From NCBI GenBank assembly GCA_049282265.1, contig JBAPTR010000162.1:68236-132235 (forward strand): a DNA stretch of 64,000 nt, read 5' to 3'. The first letter of the stretch is position 1. Each line of letters starts with the position of its first letter. The DNA is from CAYUCJ01 sp049282265. Lineage in GTDB: Bacteria; Desulfobacterota; DSM-4660; Desulfatiglandales; Desulfatiglandaceae. Below, in pieces: positions 1 through 8,792 of the stretch. A model generated the notes under the pieces. It saw only the letters and a program-made list of their open reading frames with translations. It did no database searches and had not been told where the DNA came from. The translations under genes were made by a program, and so were the position numbers.

Positions 1-120
1 GTCATGACCCACTCCTGAGGGGCACGGCAAGAAAATCCTTTTCTCAATGGATTTAATTAGTTAAGCTTTATCAACTCATCAATTCTGATAATATTTTTGC
101 AGACATTGCAGATGCCCCTC

Positions 121-413
121 CCCTCTTTGACGGCGAGAGCCGATGCCGATGCCCTTGAATGGCTTGCAACCATGGCCTCCCTTGTCCCCAGGAAGGGAGA
201 GCATATGGTCAGGTACTTTGGATATGACAGTAACGTATCCCGGGGTAAGCGGAAAGAATGGGACAGCAATTAACTGATACCCTCCATTCTGGAACCGGAT
301 GGCTCATCCAAAGAATACAAAAAAAACTGGGCAAGATTGATTCAAAAGATTTCTCTGACGATTACCTCTATTGCGACCCGGATTACCTCGTTGAGGCTTA
401 TGAACAGTGTTAA
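121..413 (+). pseudogene. IS91-family transposase, C-terminal remnant
   Basis: Frame 1 from about 142 translates to pieces typical of the C-terminal half of IS91/IS801-like transposases: ALEWLATM, then KGEHMVRYFGYDSNVSRGKRK, then IPSILEPDGSSKEYKKNWAR followed by LIQKI. An in-frame TAA at 271-273 breaks the reading, the cysteine-rich part that normally follows LIQKI is missing, and a different frame (from 336) supplies an acidic tail CDPDYLVEAYEQC that stops at 411-413. So the copy has a nonsense change plus an internal deletion or frameshift and no N-terminal catalytic domain in the window. It is a dead insertion-sequence fragment. The family assignment rests on remembered motifs rather than a search. 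Confidence 0.7.
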
Positions 414-734
414 TCCAAGGCCTTAGCCTCATGGCCTTTTAAAACCTGGCCTTTGAATCTCGGGGATTGGTGTGCCCGGATTACGCCCAAATGGCGTCAA
501 TTTCAGCAGATTCCTATCTCTCGAAGGACCTCTTTTACTCGCGTCTAATATTCTCCAGTACAGCACTGCCACAATTGAAGCTGACACCACATATGTTGTG
601 GTTGATTTTTCCTTGACACCCAATCGGAATTACTTATAGTCTTTCACGAAACAGCGCGTTTTGATCAACATCAACTCAACGCTGATGTAATTGCTTATTC
701 TGGTTAGAGAAATATTGGCATGGGGAGGTGATGA
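414..734. other. Intergenic region between transposase remnant and rdhA-like gene
   Basis: No convincing gene is seen. It carries the promoter described at 613-640 and, at 722-729, a strong Shine-Dalgarno GGGGAGGT that sets the ATG at 735 as start of the next gene. Confidence 0.6.
613..640 (+). promoter_or_regulatory. Sigma70-like promoter upstream of the reductive dehalogenase homologue
   Basis: A perfect -35 hexamer TTGACA (613-618) is followed after 16 bases by TATAGT (635-640), one change from the -10 consensus. The start point would be near 647, leaving a leader of roughly 90 bases before the ATG at 735. No activator site or inverted repeat is obvious beside it. Confidence 0.6.
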
Positions 735-2204
735 ATGTTCATTACAATCTTAGTCTGGGTTGGAGCGGCACTCCTGATTTTCCAGGCCGCAATCGGCCTG
801 TCCTTTTTGATCTCCTGTATCTGGGAAAAAGAAGAACGTGCGTCCCTTTTTGCAGCAATTCAGTTTCTAGGCATGGTGGCGCTCATCTTTTTTTTCTTTT
901 ACCTGAAAGCGATCGATTTTTTCGAGACAACCACTGGTGCTTCTCTGTTGATTGCAGGTTTTGTTGCCGCGGGCGGAGCGGTATTTTTTCTGGTACGAAA
1001 GACTGCTCCAAATCCAAAGGCTTTGCAGGGGGCAAGAGGGCTTATTGTGGGGGAAGTCGAACGGTTTGATGAGAGGGCACAGGTGTTTGCGCGGAATCGT
1101 TCCATTCCACCCGGTTCGGAGCAATATAGCAGATTTTACAATGACCACCCTGAGCTGGAGGAATATGACAGTGCGAGACGCAAAAGAGGCGGCCCCCTGG
1201 GACATCTCGGTTCCATAGACAGCTCTTCCGGTACACCCAATGTTGCCGCTACTCTTGCAGCCCTTTCCATTCCCTTGCACCTCTCCCGTCCTGAGCAGTA
1301 TCAGCCTCAACAACACCCTCAATTCAAAGACAACAAAGTTGATCTGAGTCCGGAAGAGGCTACACAAAGAGTGAAAGGATACGGGCTCATGCTCGGGGCC
1401 GATATGGTCGGCATAGCCGAAATAAACCCCCTATGGGTCTATTCCCATCGGGGAGAAATTTTCAACGAGAACTGGGAAGACTGGGGAACGGAAATCGATT
1501 TATCCCACAAGTATGCGGTGGTTATTGCCGAAGAAATGGATTTCAGGATGGTGGGCACGGGCCCGCATACGCCAACTGTTATCGAAAGCATGCGAAACTA
1601 TGCAAAAGGGGCATTCATCTCCACCCAACTCGCTGCGTTCGTCGCCAACCTCGGCTATTCAGCCACGGCGAATCACCTTCGCCATTATGACACCATGCTG
1701 GTGCCTCTTGCAGTGGATGCCGGGTTAGGGGAACTTGGGCGTCTTGGATACCTGGTGACCAAGGCATACGGCCCAAGAATCCGCCTGAGCGCGATAACGA
1801 CAGACCTTCCTTTGATTCCCGACAAACCCGATGACATCGGCGTTGAGGACTTCTGCAAGATTTGCAAGAAATGCGCAACCTGCTGTCCTTCAAGGTCCAT
1901 CCCGTTAGGTGAACAAAAGCCGTTTGACGGGACGTTGCGTTGGAAGCTGAATGAAGAAACCTGTTTCGATTATTGGGGCAAGGTCGGTACCGATTGTTGT
2001 ATCTGCATGCGCGTCTGTCCCTGGGGCCATGCCACCACCTTACCCCACCGCATAATCAAATGGGTTGTCAGCCGCAACAGCATCTCACGTCGCATTTTTT
2101 CGGCCATGGATGATGTATTTTATGGCAAAAAACCCCGATCGAAGGACGCCCCGGCATGGGCAAGTTTCGGAAAGAAAAAAGGCGGTGATGAATTAACAAC
2201 CTGA
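735..2204 (+). CDS. Reductive dehalogenase-like membrane protein (RdhA family)
   Basis: 489 residues. Residues 1-95 hold about three hydrophobic segments in place of the Tat signal usual for respiratory RdhA. The rest matches the cobamide-dependent RdhA core, ending in two ferredoxin-type [4Fe-4S] motifs: C374-x2-C377-x2-C380-x3-C384-P and C410-x10-C421-x2-C424-x3-C428-P. Known family members reductively remove halogen from organohalides; membrane-anchored forms without Tat signal are less well characterised, so substrate and even reaction are open (quinone- or corrinoid-linked epoxide or halide reduction are alternatives). No rdhB anchor gene or regulator lies next to it, which fits a protein carrying its own membrane anchor. 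The start is fixed by GGGGAGGT five bases upstream. An ATG/GTG slightly upstream in another frame was ignored. Confidence 0.85.
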   Translation: MFITILVWVGAALLIFQAAIGLSFLISCIWEKEERASLFAAIQFLGMVALIFFFFYLKAIDFFETTTGASLLIAGFVAAGGAVFFLVRKTAPNPKALQGARGLIVGEVERFDERAQVFARNRSIPPGSEQYSRFYNDHPELEEYDSARRKRGGPLGHLGSIDSSSGTPNVAATLAALSIPLHLSRPEQYQPQQHPQFKDNKVDLSPEEATQRVKGYGLMLGADMVGIAEINPLWVYSHRGEIFNENWEDWGTEIDLSHKYAVVIAEEMDFRMVGTGPHTPTVIESMRNYAKGAFISTQLAAFVANLGYSATANHLRHYDTMLVPLAVDAGLGELGRLGYLVTKAYGPRIRLSAITTDLPLIPDKPDDIGVEDFCKICKKCATCCPSRSIPLGEQKPFDGTLRWKLNEETCFDYWGKVGTDCCICMRVCPWGHATTLPHRIIKWVVSRNSISRRIFSAMDDVFYGKKPRSKDAPAWASFGKKKGGDELTT

Positions 2205-2223
2205 ACCAAAGGGAAAGGAGGGT

Positions 2224-2496
2224 TCACCCGCCGGCCAGCATAACGGTTATATAAATCTCATCCCCGTCCCGGACCGGCTTTGCCAGTTCTTCCGGATAAG
2301 CACTTTCCAGGTTTACATAAATCTCCATATTGTTACGCAGCTTTTCTCTTTTTTCGAACAATACTTCTCTAAAGGCGGGGTATCGGCCCACCAGTTGGTC
2401 AAGACATTGGCCGACTGTACTTCCGTCCACTTCAACCTTGCTCAAGCCATCCATATATTGACGATGCGTTTTATGAATATTAATTATGATACTCAT
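2224..2496 (-). CDS. MoaD/ThiS-family ubiquitin-like sulfur carrier
   Basis: 90 residues with the beta-grasp pattern of MoaD/ThiS and a C-terminus ending LAGG, the diglycine tail that is adenylated and thiocarboxylated in this family. It could act in molybdopterin or tungstopterin synthesis, or donate sulfur in another pathway. An AGGAG ribosome-binding site lies just upstream of the ATG. It is convergent with the dehalogenase-like gene and divergent from the molybdenum-hydroxylase subunits at 2.7 kb, so a cofactor role for that enzyme is attractive but only inferred. No MoaE or MoeB homologue is adjacent. Confidence 0.8.
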   Translation of the reverse strand: MSIIINIHKTHRQYMDGLSKVEVDGSTVGQCLDQLVGRYPAFREVLFEKREKLRNNMEIYVNLESAYPEELAKPVRDGDEIYITVMLAGG

Positions 2497-2698
2497 ACTG
2501 AACTCCTTTCATATTCCAGGGACCAATCCCGTATTTATTTTTATTGGTCCAAACAAGGATATCATACACTTGACTACCACAGCAACAAGCATATAATCTA
2601 ATCGCATTGTTCGTTTCGGATCCATACCTGAACCCACCACGACAATGTGCTGCCACATGTTTGATGACAAGAAAAAACATAAGAGGAAAAAAAGAGAT

Positions 2699-3580
2699 AT
2701 GCTCTTACCAAAATTCCGTTACCATGAACCTGCCACGCTGGAAGAGACCTGCGAGATGATGGCGGATCTGGGAAACCGGGCCAGGCTCCTTGCCGGTGGA
2801 ACCGACCTCATCGTCAATATGAAAAAAAAGATCCTTGATCCCGAACACGTGGTGTTCCTGGGAAGGATTGAAGAACTCAAGGGAATCGATTCACACGACG
2901 GCACCATCAGAATCGGTGCCCTGATGACTGTGGCCGAGATTGCCGAATCCCCGGACATCAAGACCCCATTGCCCGCCCTTGCCCACGGTGCCTCCGTCCT
3001 GGGATCGCCCCTAATCAGGAATCTGGCCACTGTGGCGGGGAACCTGGTATCGGCCAGACCCGCCGCCGACCTCCCCCCTTCACTCATGGCCTACGCGGCC
3101 AAAGTTGTTCTCCGAAAAAAGGACCGCAAAAGGCAAGTCCCCTTGAAAGATTTTATCCAGGGTCCGGGCAAAACCGCCATGGAGCCCGAGGAAATCCTCA
3201 CGCATATTGTGCTCGACAGACCCCCTGCCGGCAGTGGGGCCGCCTACATCAAACTGGGGAAACGCAAGGCTCTCGAAATATCCCTGGTGAACGTGGCCTC
3301 TTATCTTTCGCTGGACGAATCCGATGATTCTGTTGCTTCGGCCCGTATCGTCATGGGCGCCGTCGGTCCAACGCCCCTGCGGGCGACGTCCGCCGAGAAA
3401 CTCCTGATCGGTGAAAACCCCTCCCAGCAGCTCTTTGAACGGGTCGGCGAGGCAGCGGGGCTGGAGAGCCGGCCCATAGACGATTTCAGGGGGTCGGCGG
3501 AATACCGCCGTGCCATGGTCAAAGTACTCACTGAAAGGACACTCAGGGCGGCCTATGAGCTGGCCCGGGGTTCATTGTAA
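2699..3580 (+). CDS. FAD-binding subunit of a molybdenum hydroxylase (CoxM/XdhB/HcrB type)
   Basis: 293 residues from the ATG at 2699 (MLLPKFRYHEP), which follows an AGAGGA stretch; an upstream ATG at 2645 would add a lysine-rich, unlikely extension. The N-terminus has the FAD-binding motifs of the family (ARLLAGGTDLIV near residue 35, and a second motif near NLATVAGNLVSA at about 105-116), followed by the CO dehydrogenase flavoprotein C-terminal domain. Such subunits pass electrons between the [2Fe-2S] subunit and an acceptor in xanthine dehydrogenase, CO dehydrogenase and 4-hydroxybenzoyl-CoA reductase. The [2Fe-2S] partner follows after 10 bases, but no large molybdopterin subunit is in the window, which makes the substrate unknowable here. 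Confidence 0.88.
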   Translation: MLLPKFRYHEPATLEETCEMMADLGNRARLLAGGTDLIVNMKKKILDPEHVVFLGRIEELKGIDSHDGTIRIGALMTVAEIAESPDIKTPLPALAHGASVLGSPLIRNLATVAGNLVSARPAADLPPSLMAYAAKVVLRKKDRKRQVPLKDFIQGPGKTAMEPEEILTHIVLDRPPAGSGAAYIKLGKRKALEISLVNVASYLSLDESDDSVASARIVMGAVGPTPLRATSAEKLLIGENPSQQLFERVGEAAGLESRPIDDFRGSAEYRRAMVKVLTERTLRAAYELARGSL

Positions 3581-3590
3581 GGAGATGAGC

Positions 3591-4058
3591 ATGCAACAAA
3601 TCATCAAACTCACCGTGAACGACGAGGAATATGAACTGACCGTGGAGCCCAACCGGACACTGCTGGACCTGCTCCGGTACGATCTGTGTCTTACCGGCAC
3701 AAAAAAGGGCTGTGACGAGGGGGACTGCGGGGCCTGCACGATCATCATGGACGGCAAGGCCGTCAGTTCCTGCCTGGTATTGGCCGTCCGGGCCAATGGA
3801 AAAAAGATCCTGACTATTGAAGGTATGGAGACTAAGGATGGACTGCATCCCATTCAGCAGGCCTTTGTTAAAAATGGGGCCATTCAGTGTGGGTTCTGTA
3901 CCCCGGGCATGATCCTCTCTGCAAAGGCCTTGCTGGACCGGAACTCCCATCCGGACGAACAGGAAATCCGGACGGCTATTTCAGGAAATCTGTGCCGCTG
4001 TACCGGGTATCAGAAGATCGTCGAAGCTATTGAAGAGGCAAGCGATGTAAAACCCTGA
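3591..4058 (+). CDS. [2Fe-2S] subunit of a molybdenum hydroxylase (CoxS/XdhC/HcrC type)
   Basis: 155 residues, normal for the family. The plant-type cluster ligands appear as GCDEGDCGAC followed by a later Cys (SSC), and the C-terminal four-helix [2Fe-2S] domain as CGFCTPGM and CRCTGY. The start is decided by AAGGAG at 3579-3584: the ATG at 3585 directly abuts it, while the ATG at 3591 has six bases of spacing. It lies 10 bases after the FAD subunit and is certainly co-transcribed. The catalytic molybdopterin subunit that should complete the enzyme is missing downstream, where a receiver-domain gene follows instead. Confidence 0.92.
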   Translation: MQQIIKLTVNDEEYELTVEPNRTLLDLLRYDLCLTGTKKGCDEGDCGACTIIMDGKAVSSCLVLAVRANGKKILTIEGMETKDGLHPIQQAFVKNGAIQCGFCTPGMILSAKALLDRNSHPDEQEIRTAISGNLCRCTGYQKIVEAIEEASDVKP

Positions 4059-4182
4059 AAGATATCTCGGCTACACAATCAGTTGATCAAGGAAGAGTCT
4101 TTTTAGCGCTAAAGAAAAAAAAGCGTGATACACCCACGGAATATCCTGAAACCGATGAAAACGCTGCAAAGGAGGATCAGTC

Positions 4183-4632
4183 ATGACTGACGGCTTGGAT
4201 GTCATTATCGTTGATGATGAACCCGCGGTATGCGAGGCCGTTCTGGAGATCGTCAAGTCCTTTTACACCTGGGGGCAGATCTACGCCTTCACGGACTTTG
4301 ATGAAGCCTCGGCCTTTTGTGTCAACCGGGAAACAGGGGTGGCCATATTTATCCTGGACGTGTTCATGGGGGAAAACACCGGCTTTACTCTCCTGGATGC
4401 CGTTTCAGACAAATTTCCCATGGCCCACGAAGACGCCATTATCATGACGGGATACGCCAGTGACGAAGTGGTGAACATGTGCGTCGCGTCTGAAATCAAC
4501 CATCTGCTGGAAAAACCTGTTCGCCCCTATGCCTTGCAGCTCGCCGTCCGGGCCGTCGTCTCAAAATACATCAAGTTCGCCAAAAAAATAATGGGGGACC
4601 CCGGTTTTGCCGAAAACGTGACCCGGTTCTGA
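4183..4632 (+). CDS. Stand-alone response regulator receiver domain protein
   Basis: 149 residues consisting of a CheY-like receiver domain and a short C-terminal tail, with no DNA-binding or output domain. The acidic pocket D11/D12, the phospho-acceptor D59 (FILDVF), T90 (IIMTGYAS) and K112 (EKPVRP) are all present, so phosphorylation is expected. AAGGAGGAT ends just before the ATG. No histidine kinase is adjacent; it may relay phosphate to, or modulate by binding, a partner encoded elsewhere. It is convergent with the PrkA operon, separated by a long palindromic repeat, so a link with that operon is only positional. Confidence 0.85.
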   Translation: MTDGLDVIIVDDEPAVCEAVLEIVKSFYTWGQIYAFTDFDEASAFCVNRETGVAIFILDVFMGENTGFTLLDAVSDKFPMAHEDAIIMTGYASDEVVNMCVASEINHLLEKPVRPYALQLAVRAVVSKYIKFAKKIMGDPGFAENVTRF

Positions 4633-4671
4633 TCATTTTTTTTAGAAGCTTGTGGGAGTACTGCGAGTTTT

Positions 4672-4797
4672 GAGGCGGGCGGAAAATGCTCATATGCAAG
4701 GCATCAGAAATCCCGAGGAACGAGGCGTACATAGAAGTACGCCGCAGTGATGCGGGATGAGGATAACGTAGCAGATGGGCGTTTTCCGAACGCCTCC
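4672..4797. repeat. Long imperfect palindrome between convergent genes (REP-like, 126 bp)
   Basis: The outer arms start GAGGCGGGCGGAAAATGCTCAT and end with its near complement ATGGGCGTTTTCCGAACGCCTC; inside are GCATCA/TGATGC, ATCCC/GGGAT and, at the centre, GCGTAC-ATAGAA-GTACGC. The whole unit can fold into one long cruciform and sits exactly between the receiver gene and the end of the PrkA operon. It probably acts as a bidirectional terminator or is a dispersed repeat; both can be true. Only one copy is visible in the window. Confidence 0.7.
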
Positions 4798-7115
4798 TAG
4801 GCCTCCGAAAAGGTCTTGGCAAGCTCGTTGTCGATGACATAGATGCACACCTCTTTTGCGCCCTTTTCCGTATACCCGTATCGCTTGATCAGGTTTCGGA
4901 CCATAAAGGTAATATCCTCCCGAATTCGCTTGTCGTAGGTCCTGAAGCCCTCCTTGTCGTAATCCTTGATGGCTCTCCGGAAGTTCTCGTTCTTGAGGAA
5001 AGGTTCCAGCACCTTTTCCTTCAGGTTGTAGACATATCGCTCATAGAGAGACCGGTAGAGGCCGGTCTCTGCAATCGGTTTCCCCTCCACCATGATCTCC
5101 TGGGTCAAGGTCCTGGATGTATATTCCTTCTGTATGCCCTTGCGGAAGGTGAGACGTTTTTCGCTGTCTGCATTTGGACCAAGGATGCGCGATTCCATGC
5201 CCTCGAAAAATCCATCCGTGATCTCCAGTTTTTCCCCGGTGAATGTGGAGGTGGTTACGGCCCCTGTTTCAAAGTTGAGGGCGAAGAGATAATTCTTAAT
5301 GTCCCTGTCAATCTGCTCCTCATTGTAGTCATAGAGCGACTCCTTGACTTCCTGCAGGATCTTGTAGTTGTAGAGATGAAGCAGGGAATCCAGGAATCCT
5401 TCCGGGATGGATTCGCTGAGGTCGGGACGCACCTTTGTGAAGAACTTGCAGAGGCCTGACATGTTGATCAACCGGCCTTCCCCGGTGGTGTTAGAATAGA
5501 ACTCGTTGAAAATTTTAAGAGAATCCCGGCCCGAAAAACCTCCCTGCCCTTCGCTCTCCGCCTCCGCCAGGACCCTTCGACGCCTCTTGGAGGCGAATCC
5601 CTTTCGGTCCTCTTCTGAAAGCCACGCGGGGATATTGCCCGTATAGATCTCCATCTTGAGAAGCTGGAGGTTCTTGTCACAGTAGAGCCGGTACTTTTCA
5701 GGGTCTCCAATCCATTCCAGCAAGGCCTCAGACTTGGTGCTCAACCGCGAAGAGATGATGACCCGGGCAAAATTCTGCAGGACCATGGGGAGGAAATGCT
5801 CTTCGATGTGCTTTCCAAAAATGGACTTGTAGATCTTGACTTCCGTCTGCAGATCCAGCACATAGGGAATATTGATGTATTCGATCCTGTCCAGGAAGGA
5901 CTGATAGTCCTCAATATTTTTCTTGTCCTCCGGGTTCATCACGGCCAGGAAGAGGGAATTGACATTCTCCTCCATGTCCTCCACCTTGTGGACGCCCTCA
6001 CTGACAATGTTGTGGAGTTCGATCAGCCGTTCCTTGTTGTGGGACTTGATATCCATGAGGGCGTACACCCCGTTGTTGGTCTTGGCATAACGGGAAAAAA
6101 TATACTGGACCCGATTGCTGGCCTTGAACAGGCCGTCCATCCTCCTCTGGAGCACGGGATTGGAGAGCACATCCCGGCGCATGGGTTTGTCACCCGGGTT
6201 ATAGATACTGATACCCTCGCCAAGTCTTCGGCTGAAGCGATAGGGCCGGGCATAGACCATCTTGAGCACCTTTTCCGGGCTTTGCAGCCTGTCGAGTAAC
6301 GCCTCGTAGAGGCAGCTGCAGATGGTGCAGGGCGTGTCCCTGAGTACCCACTCATATTCCTTTTCGCTGAGGAGTTCCTCCCTGACTTCCGTGTTTTTAA
6401 GAAGGCCATCAAAAAAGACACGGCGGTGATTCTTCGGGATGATCATGATGGGGTTGTCATGACTGGGACAGGGGATCTCAATGAAATCCTCATGGGTTTC
6501 AGTGAGAATCTGACCCGGGCTGACCACGGGCTCATGGTCCTGACAGGGGTTCTCATTTTCACCGGGTGTCCCGAACTCCAACAACTCCGACAACCTTTCG
6601 AGGATCGGCAGGTTTTTTGAAGCCCCGTGGCCTCCGGCCAGTCTTCGATCGATACGCCAGACAATCTCAAAGCGATTGCCCCCCTGCGTGTTGGCATATT
6701 CTTCAAACTTCATGAGCAGGTTGTTCAGAAAGGTGCTCTTGCCGCAGCCCGGCGGCCCGTCAAACACGTAGATCTTGTTCTGCTGGGCCCCACGCTTGAG
6801 GGCCTCCACGAGCTTGACCAGCCGGTTGGCAAAGAGGCGGTCGGCGAAAAAAGGACGGTCCGCCCCTTCCACGAACATTCGGGTGCAATCATAGTAGACA
6901 AAGTGAATATTCTCGGGGTCTTCGGGATACTCATCGATACCTTCGCCCACATAGGATCTGATCATATCGTGGAAAATCTGAAACACATTGCGAAGCACGG
7001 GATAGGGGTTCTCCATGAGCAGGGAGAGAAAATCTTCGAAGGAAATAATGCTTCCCTGCTCCTCGGGCTGCATACTGCGGGCAAGGTATTTCATGGCTTT
7101 TTGGATGTTATCCAT
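4797..7115 (-). CDS. PrkA-type AAA+ serine kinase-like protein, large paralogue 1
   Basis: 772 residues, about 100 longer than canonical PrkA/YeaG. The Walker A motif GPPGCGKST is at residues 120-128, the AAA+ module follows, and the C-terminus resembles the PrkA kinase-like domain. It is clearly paralogous to the protein encoded at 12433-14727: both share the block GIDEYP-D-PE, the segment PFFADRLFANR, a conserved CTIC motif and a C-terminus ending in FSE plus one residue. PrkA proteins are linked to stress and stationary-phase responses; protein kinase activity has been reported for Bacillus and E. coli members but the ATPase role may dominate. It is the last gene of the five-gene operon, nine bases after SpoVR. 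Which proteins it acts on is unknown. Confidence 0.85.
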   Translation of the reverse strand: MDNIQKAMKYLARSMQPEEQGSIISFEDFLSLLMENPYPVLRNVFQIFHDMIRSYVGEGIDEYPEDPENIHFVYYDCTRMFVEGADRPFFADRLFANRLVKLVEALKRGAQQNKIYVFDGPPGCGKSTFLNNLLMKFEEYANTQGGNRFEIVWRIDRRLAGGHGASKNLPILERLSELLEFGTPGENENPCQDHEPVVSPGQILTETHEDFIEIPCPSHDNPIMIIPKNHRRVFFDGLLKNTEVREELLSEKEYEWVLRDTPCTICSCLYEALLDRLQSPEKVLKMVYARPYRFSRRLGEGISIYNPGDKPMRRDVLSNPVLQRRMDGLFKASNRVQYIFSRYAKTNNGVYALMDIKSHNKERLIELHNIVSEGVHKVEDMEENVNSLFLAVMNPEDKKNIEDYQSFLDRIEYINIPYVLDLQTEVKIYKSIFGKHIEEHFLPMVLQNFARVIISSRLSTKSEALLEWIGDPEKYRLYCDKNLQLLKMEIYTGNIPAWLSEEDRKGFASKRRRRVLAEAESEGQGGFSGRDSLKIFNEFYSNTTGEGRLINMSGLCKFFTKVRPDLSESIPEGFLDSLLHLYNYKILQEVKESLYDYNEEQIDRDIKNYLFALNFETGAVTTSTFTGEKLEITDGFFEGMESRILGPNADSEKRLTFRKGIQKEYTSRTLTQEIMVEGKPIAETGLYRSLYERYVYNLKEKVLEPFLKNENFRRAIKDYDKEGFRTYDKRIREDITFMVRNLIKRYGYTEKGAKEVCIYVIDNELAKTFSEA

Positions 7116-7124
7116 ATGACTTTT

Positions 7125-8783
7125 TCACCCTTCAAAGACCTTTCTGGAGAGTTTCCGGTTCTCCACGGTGTACACGACGCGCTGCCATTTGATTTCCTCC
7201 TCAACGACCTCGTCCTTTAACCGGGGGAAGAGGGCCGCATAGGCATCTCCTGCCTTCTTGGGAGACGTCACGATCTCGCTGGTCTCAAGCATGACCCTGC
7301 CGCCCCACAGGTATTCAACGCCCATGAGGGTGTTGGCTATGAATTCTTTGACCAGGGGCTTTTCCTCGAAATGATGAACGAGGTACAGGGTCTTGTTGCC
7401 TTTGGCCTTTTCAAGATCGACCGTGATGTGGGGGGGATGATACAGGGAATCCAGGAGCATTTGCCGATAGTCCTTCAGCTTGCGGCTCTTCACGTAGTAC
7501 TGCCACACCATCCGGCTTTGGTCCAGCTTTCTTCCCGCCACAAAGAGCTTATGGCGGTTGACGAAATCCTGATCTACAAAACTGTTGATGAACATGAAGT
7601 CGCAAAAGTTTTCACGGACCTGAAAGATAAAATCCCTTCCCGCACCGGTCTTCCTGTCATACTTTTTCCGTTGGTCCGCATCCAGGAGTCTTTCAAAGGC
7701 AAAGTCCAGTTTCCCTTTGTCCGCCATCTCCTCCACATAGTAGAACAGGCGCATACCCAGGGCATAGGGGTTCAGCCCCACCCTCGGCATGGCGGTGACC
7801 CCCGAATTGACCCTGGCGAAATCAACCTCGTGGCCTTCGATGCGGTCATCCCGGAGGAAAAGGGTTTCATGCCAGTAGCTTGCCCACCCCTCATTCATGA
7901 TCTTGGTCCTTATCTGGGGCTGGAAGAACAGGGATGTCTTGCGCACCACCTGGATGACCGCCTTCATCCAGTTGTTCTCCTCCCTTCTCAGAAAAGGCGA
8001 CCGGTTCAGAATAAACTGGAGCAGGTCCACCCGGTGTTCCACCTTTTTTTCAAGGCTCTTTTTAAAAAAGGCCTCAAATTCCGGGTGCTCTTTTTCGATT
8101 TCCGAAAAAAAGATCTCCTCTCCCTTTCTGCCGTATTCCTTGAGGCATTCATTGTATCTTTCGATTTTCTTCAGGTAGTCGCTGATCCGCGCTTTCCGGT
8201 GCTCCTGCAGAAAGACGTCAAAATAGAAATCGAGACGTTTTGAACCGGGTTTCAAGGGCGAAATGCTGTACTGCGCCAGCTCGTTGTGATAACCTACCAG
8301 GTTGTCGATGCCCCTCGCAAACTCAATGATGTAATCCACCCAGCGGCCCTTTTCGCTTCTCATTCTCGCCATCAACCGTTTGTCGGCCAGGGCCTGGCCT
8401 TCGAAATCATATTCCCAGGTATGGCGGAAGAACAGATTGTTCTGAAAAAAGTCGATGTGGGCCAGGACGTGATAAAAAATCATGACGTTCAGCCAGTCGG
8501 GATTGTTGTCATTATAAAAAGAGATGGCAGGGCTGGTATTGATGACCGTTTCATAAGGGTTATGGGGATAGAGTTCATACCGCCCCTTTTCCCTCAGGAC
8601 TTCCACGTCATGAACCCAGTAGTCATAGAGGGTGGGGATCATCATTTTCGGCGACAGCTCCAGCAGATCCCGGTTGGTCACGATGTATTCCAAGGTCTCG
8701 TCCCTGAAACGGAGACCCGCGCCACGGGCCCTCTCCTTGCACCCCTCCATGATCGCCTTGGTATGTTGATTAACAAGTTCCAT
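7125..8783 (-). CDS. SpoVR-family protein (YcgB homologue)
   Basis: 552 residues, full length for the SpoVR/YcgB family, with the conserved block HVLAHIDFFQNN (roughly 129-140), the region around NEGWASYWHE (about 300) and a C-terminal domain. It contains many His/Glu residues in family-conserved positions, but no established catalytic activity. In enterobacteria ycgB is co-regulated with yeaGH; in Bacillus SpoVR affects spore cortex. Here it lies between the YeaH and PrkA genes with nine-base gaps on both sides, so it works with them. The name does not imply that this organism sporulates. Confidence 0.92.
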   Translation of the reverse strand: MELVNQHTKAIMEGCKERARGAGLRFRDETLEYIVTNRDLLELSPKMMIPTLYDYWVHDVEVLREKGRYELYPHNPYETVINTSPAISFYNDNNPDWLNVMIFYHVLAHIDFFQNNLFFRHTWEYDFEGQALADKRLMARMRSEKGRWVDYIIEFARGIDNLVGYHNELAQYSISPLKPGSKRLDFYFDVFLQEHRKARISDYLKKIERYNECLKEYGRKGEEIFFSEIEKEHPEFEAFFKKSLEKKVEHRVDLLQFILNRSPFLRREENNWMKAVIQVVRKTSLFFQPQIRTKIMNEGWASYWHETLFLRDDRIEGHEVDFARVNSGVTAMPRVGLNPYALGMRLFYYVEEMADKGKLDFAFERLLDADQRKKYDRKTGAGRDFIFQVRENFCDFMFINSFVDQDFVNRHKLFVAGRKLDQSRMVWQYYVKSRKLKDYRQMLLDSLYHPPHITVDLEKAKGNKTLYLVHHFEEKPLVKEFIANTLMGVEYLWGGRVMLETSEIVTSPKKAGDAYAALFPRLKDEVVEEEIKWQRVVYTVENRKLSRKVFEG

Positions 8784-8792
8784 GATGGTTTT

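Noticed and set aside
7125..8783. SpoVR as evidence of sporulation
   Set aside because: SpoVR/YcgB homologues are widespread in non-sporulating proteobacteria and travel with PrkA and YeaH; no sporulation genes are nearby.
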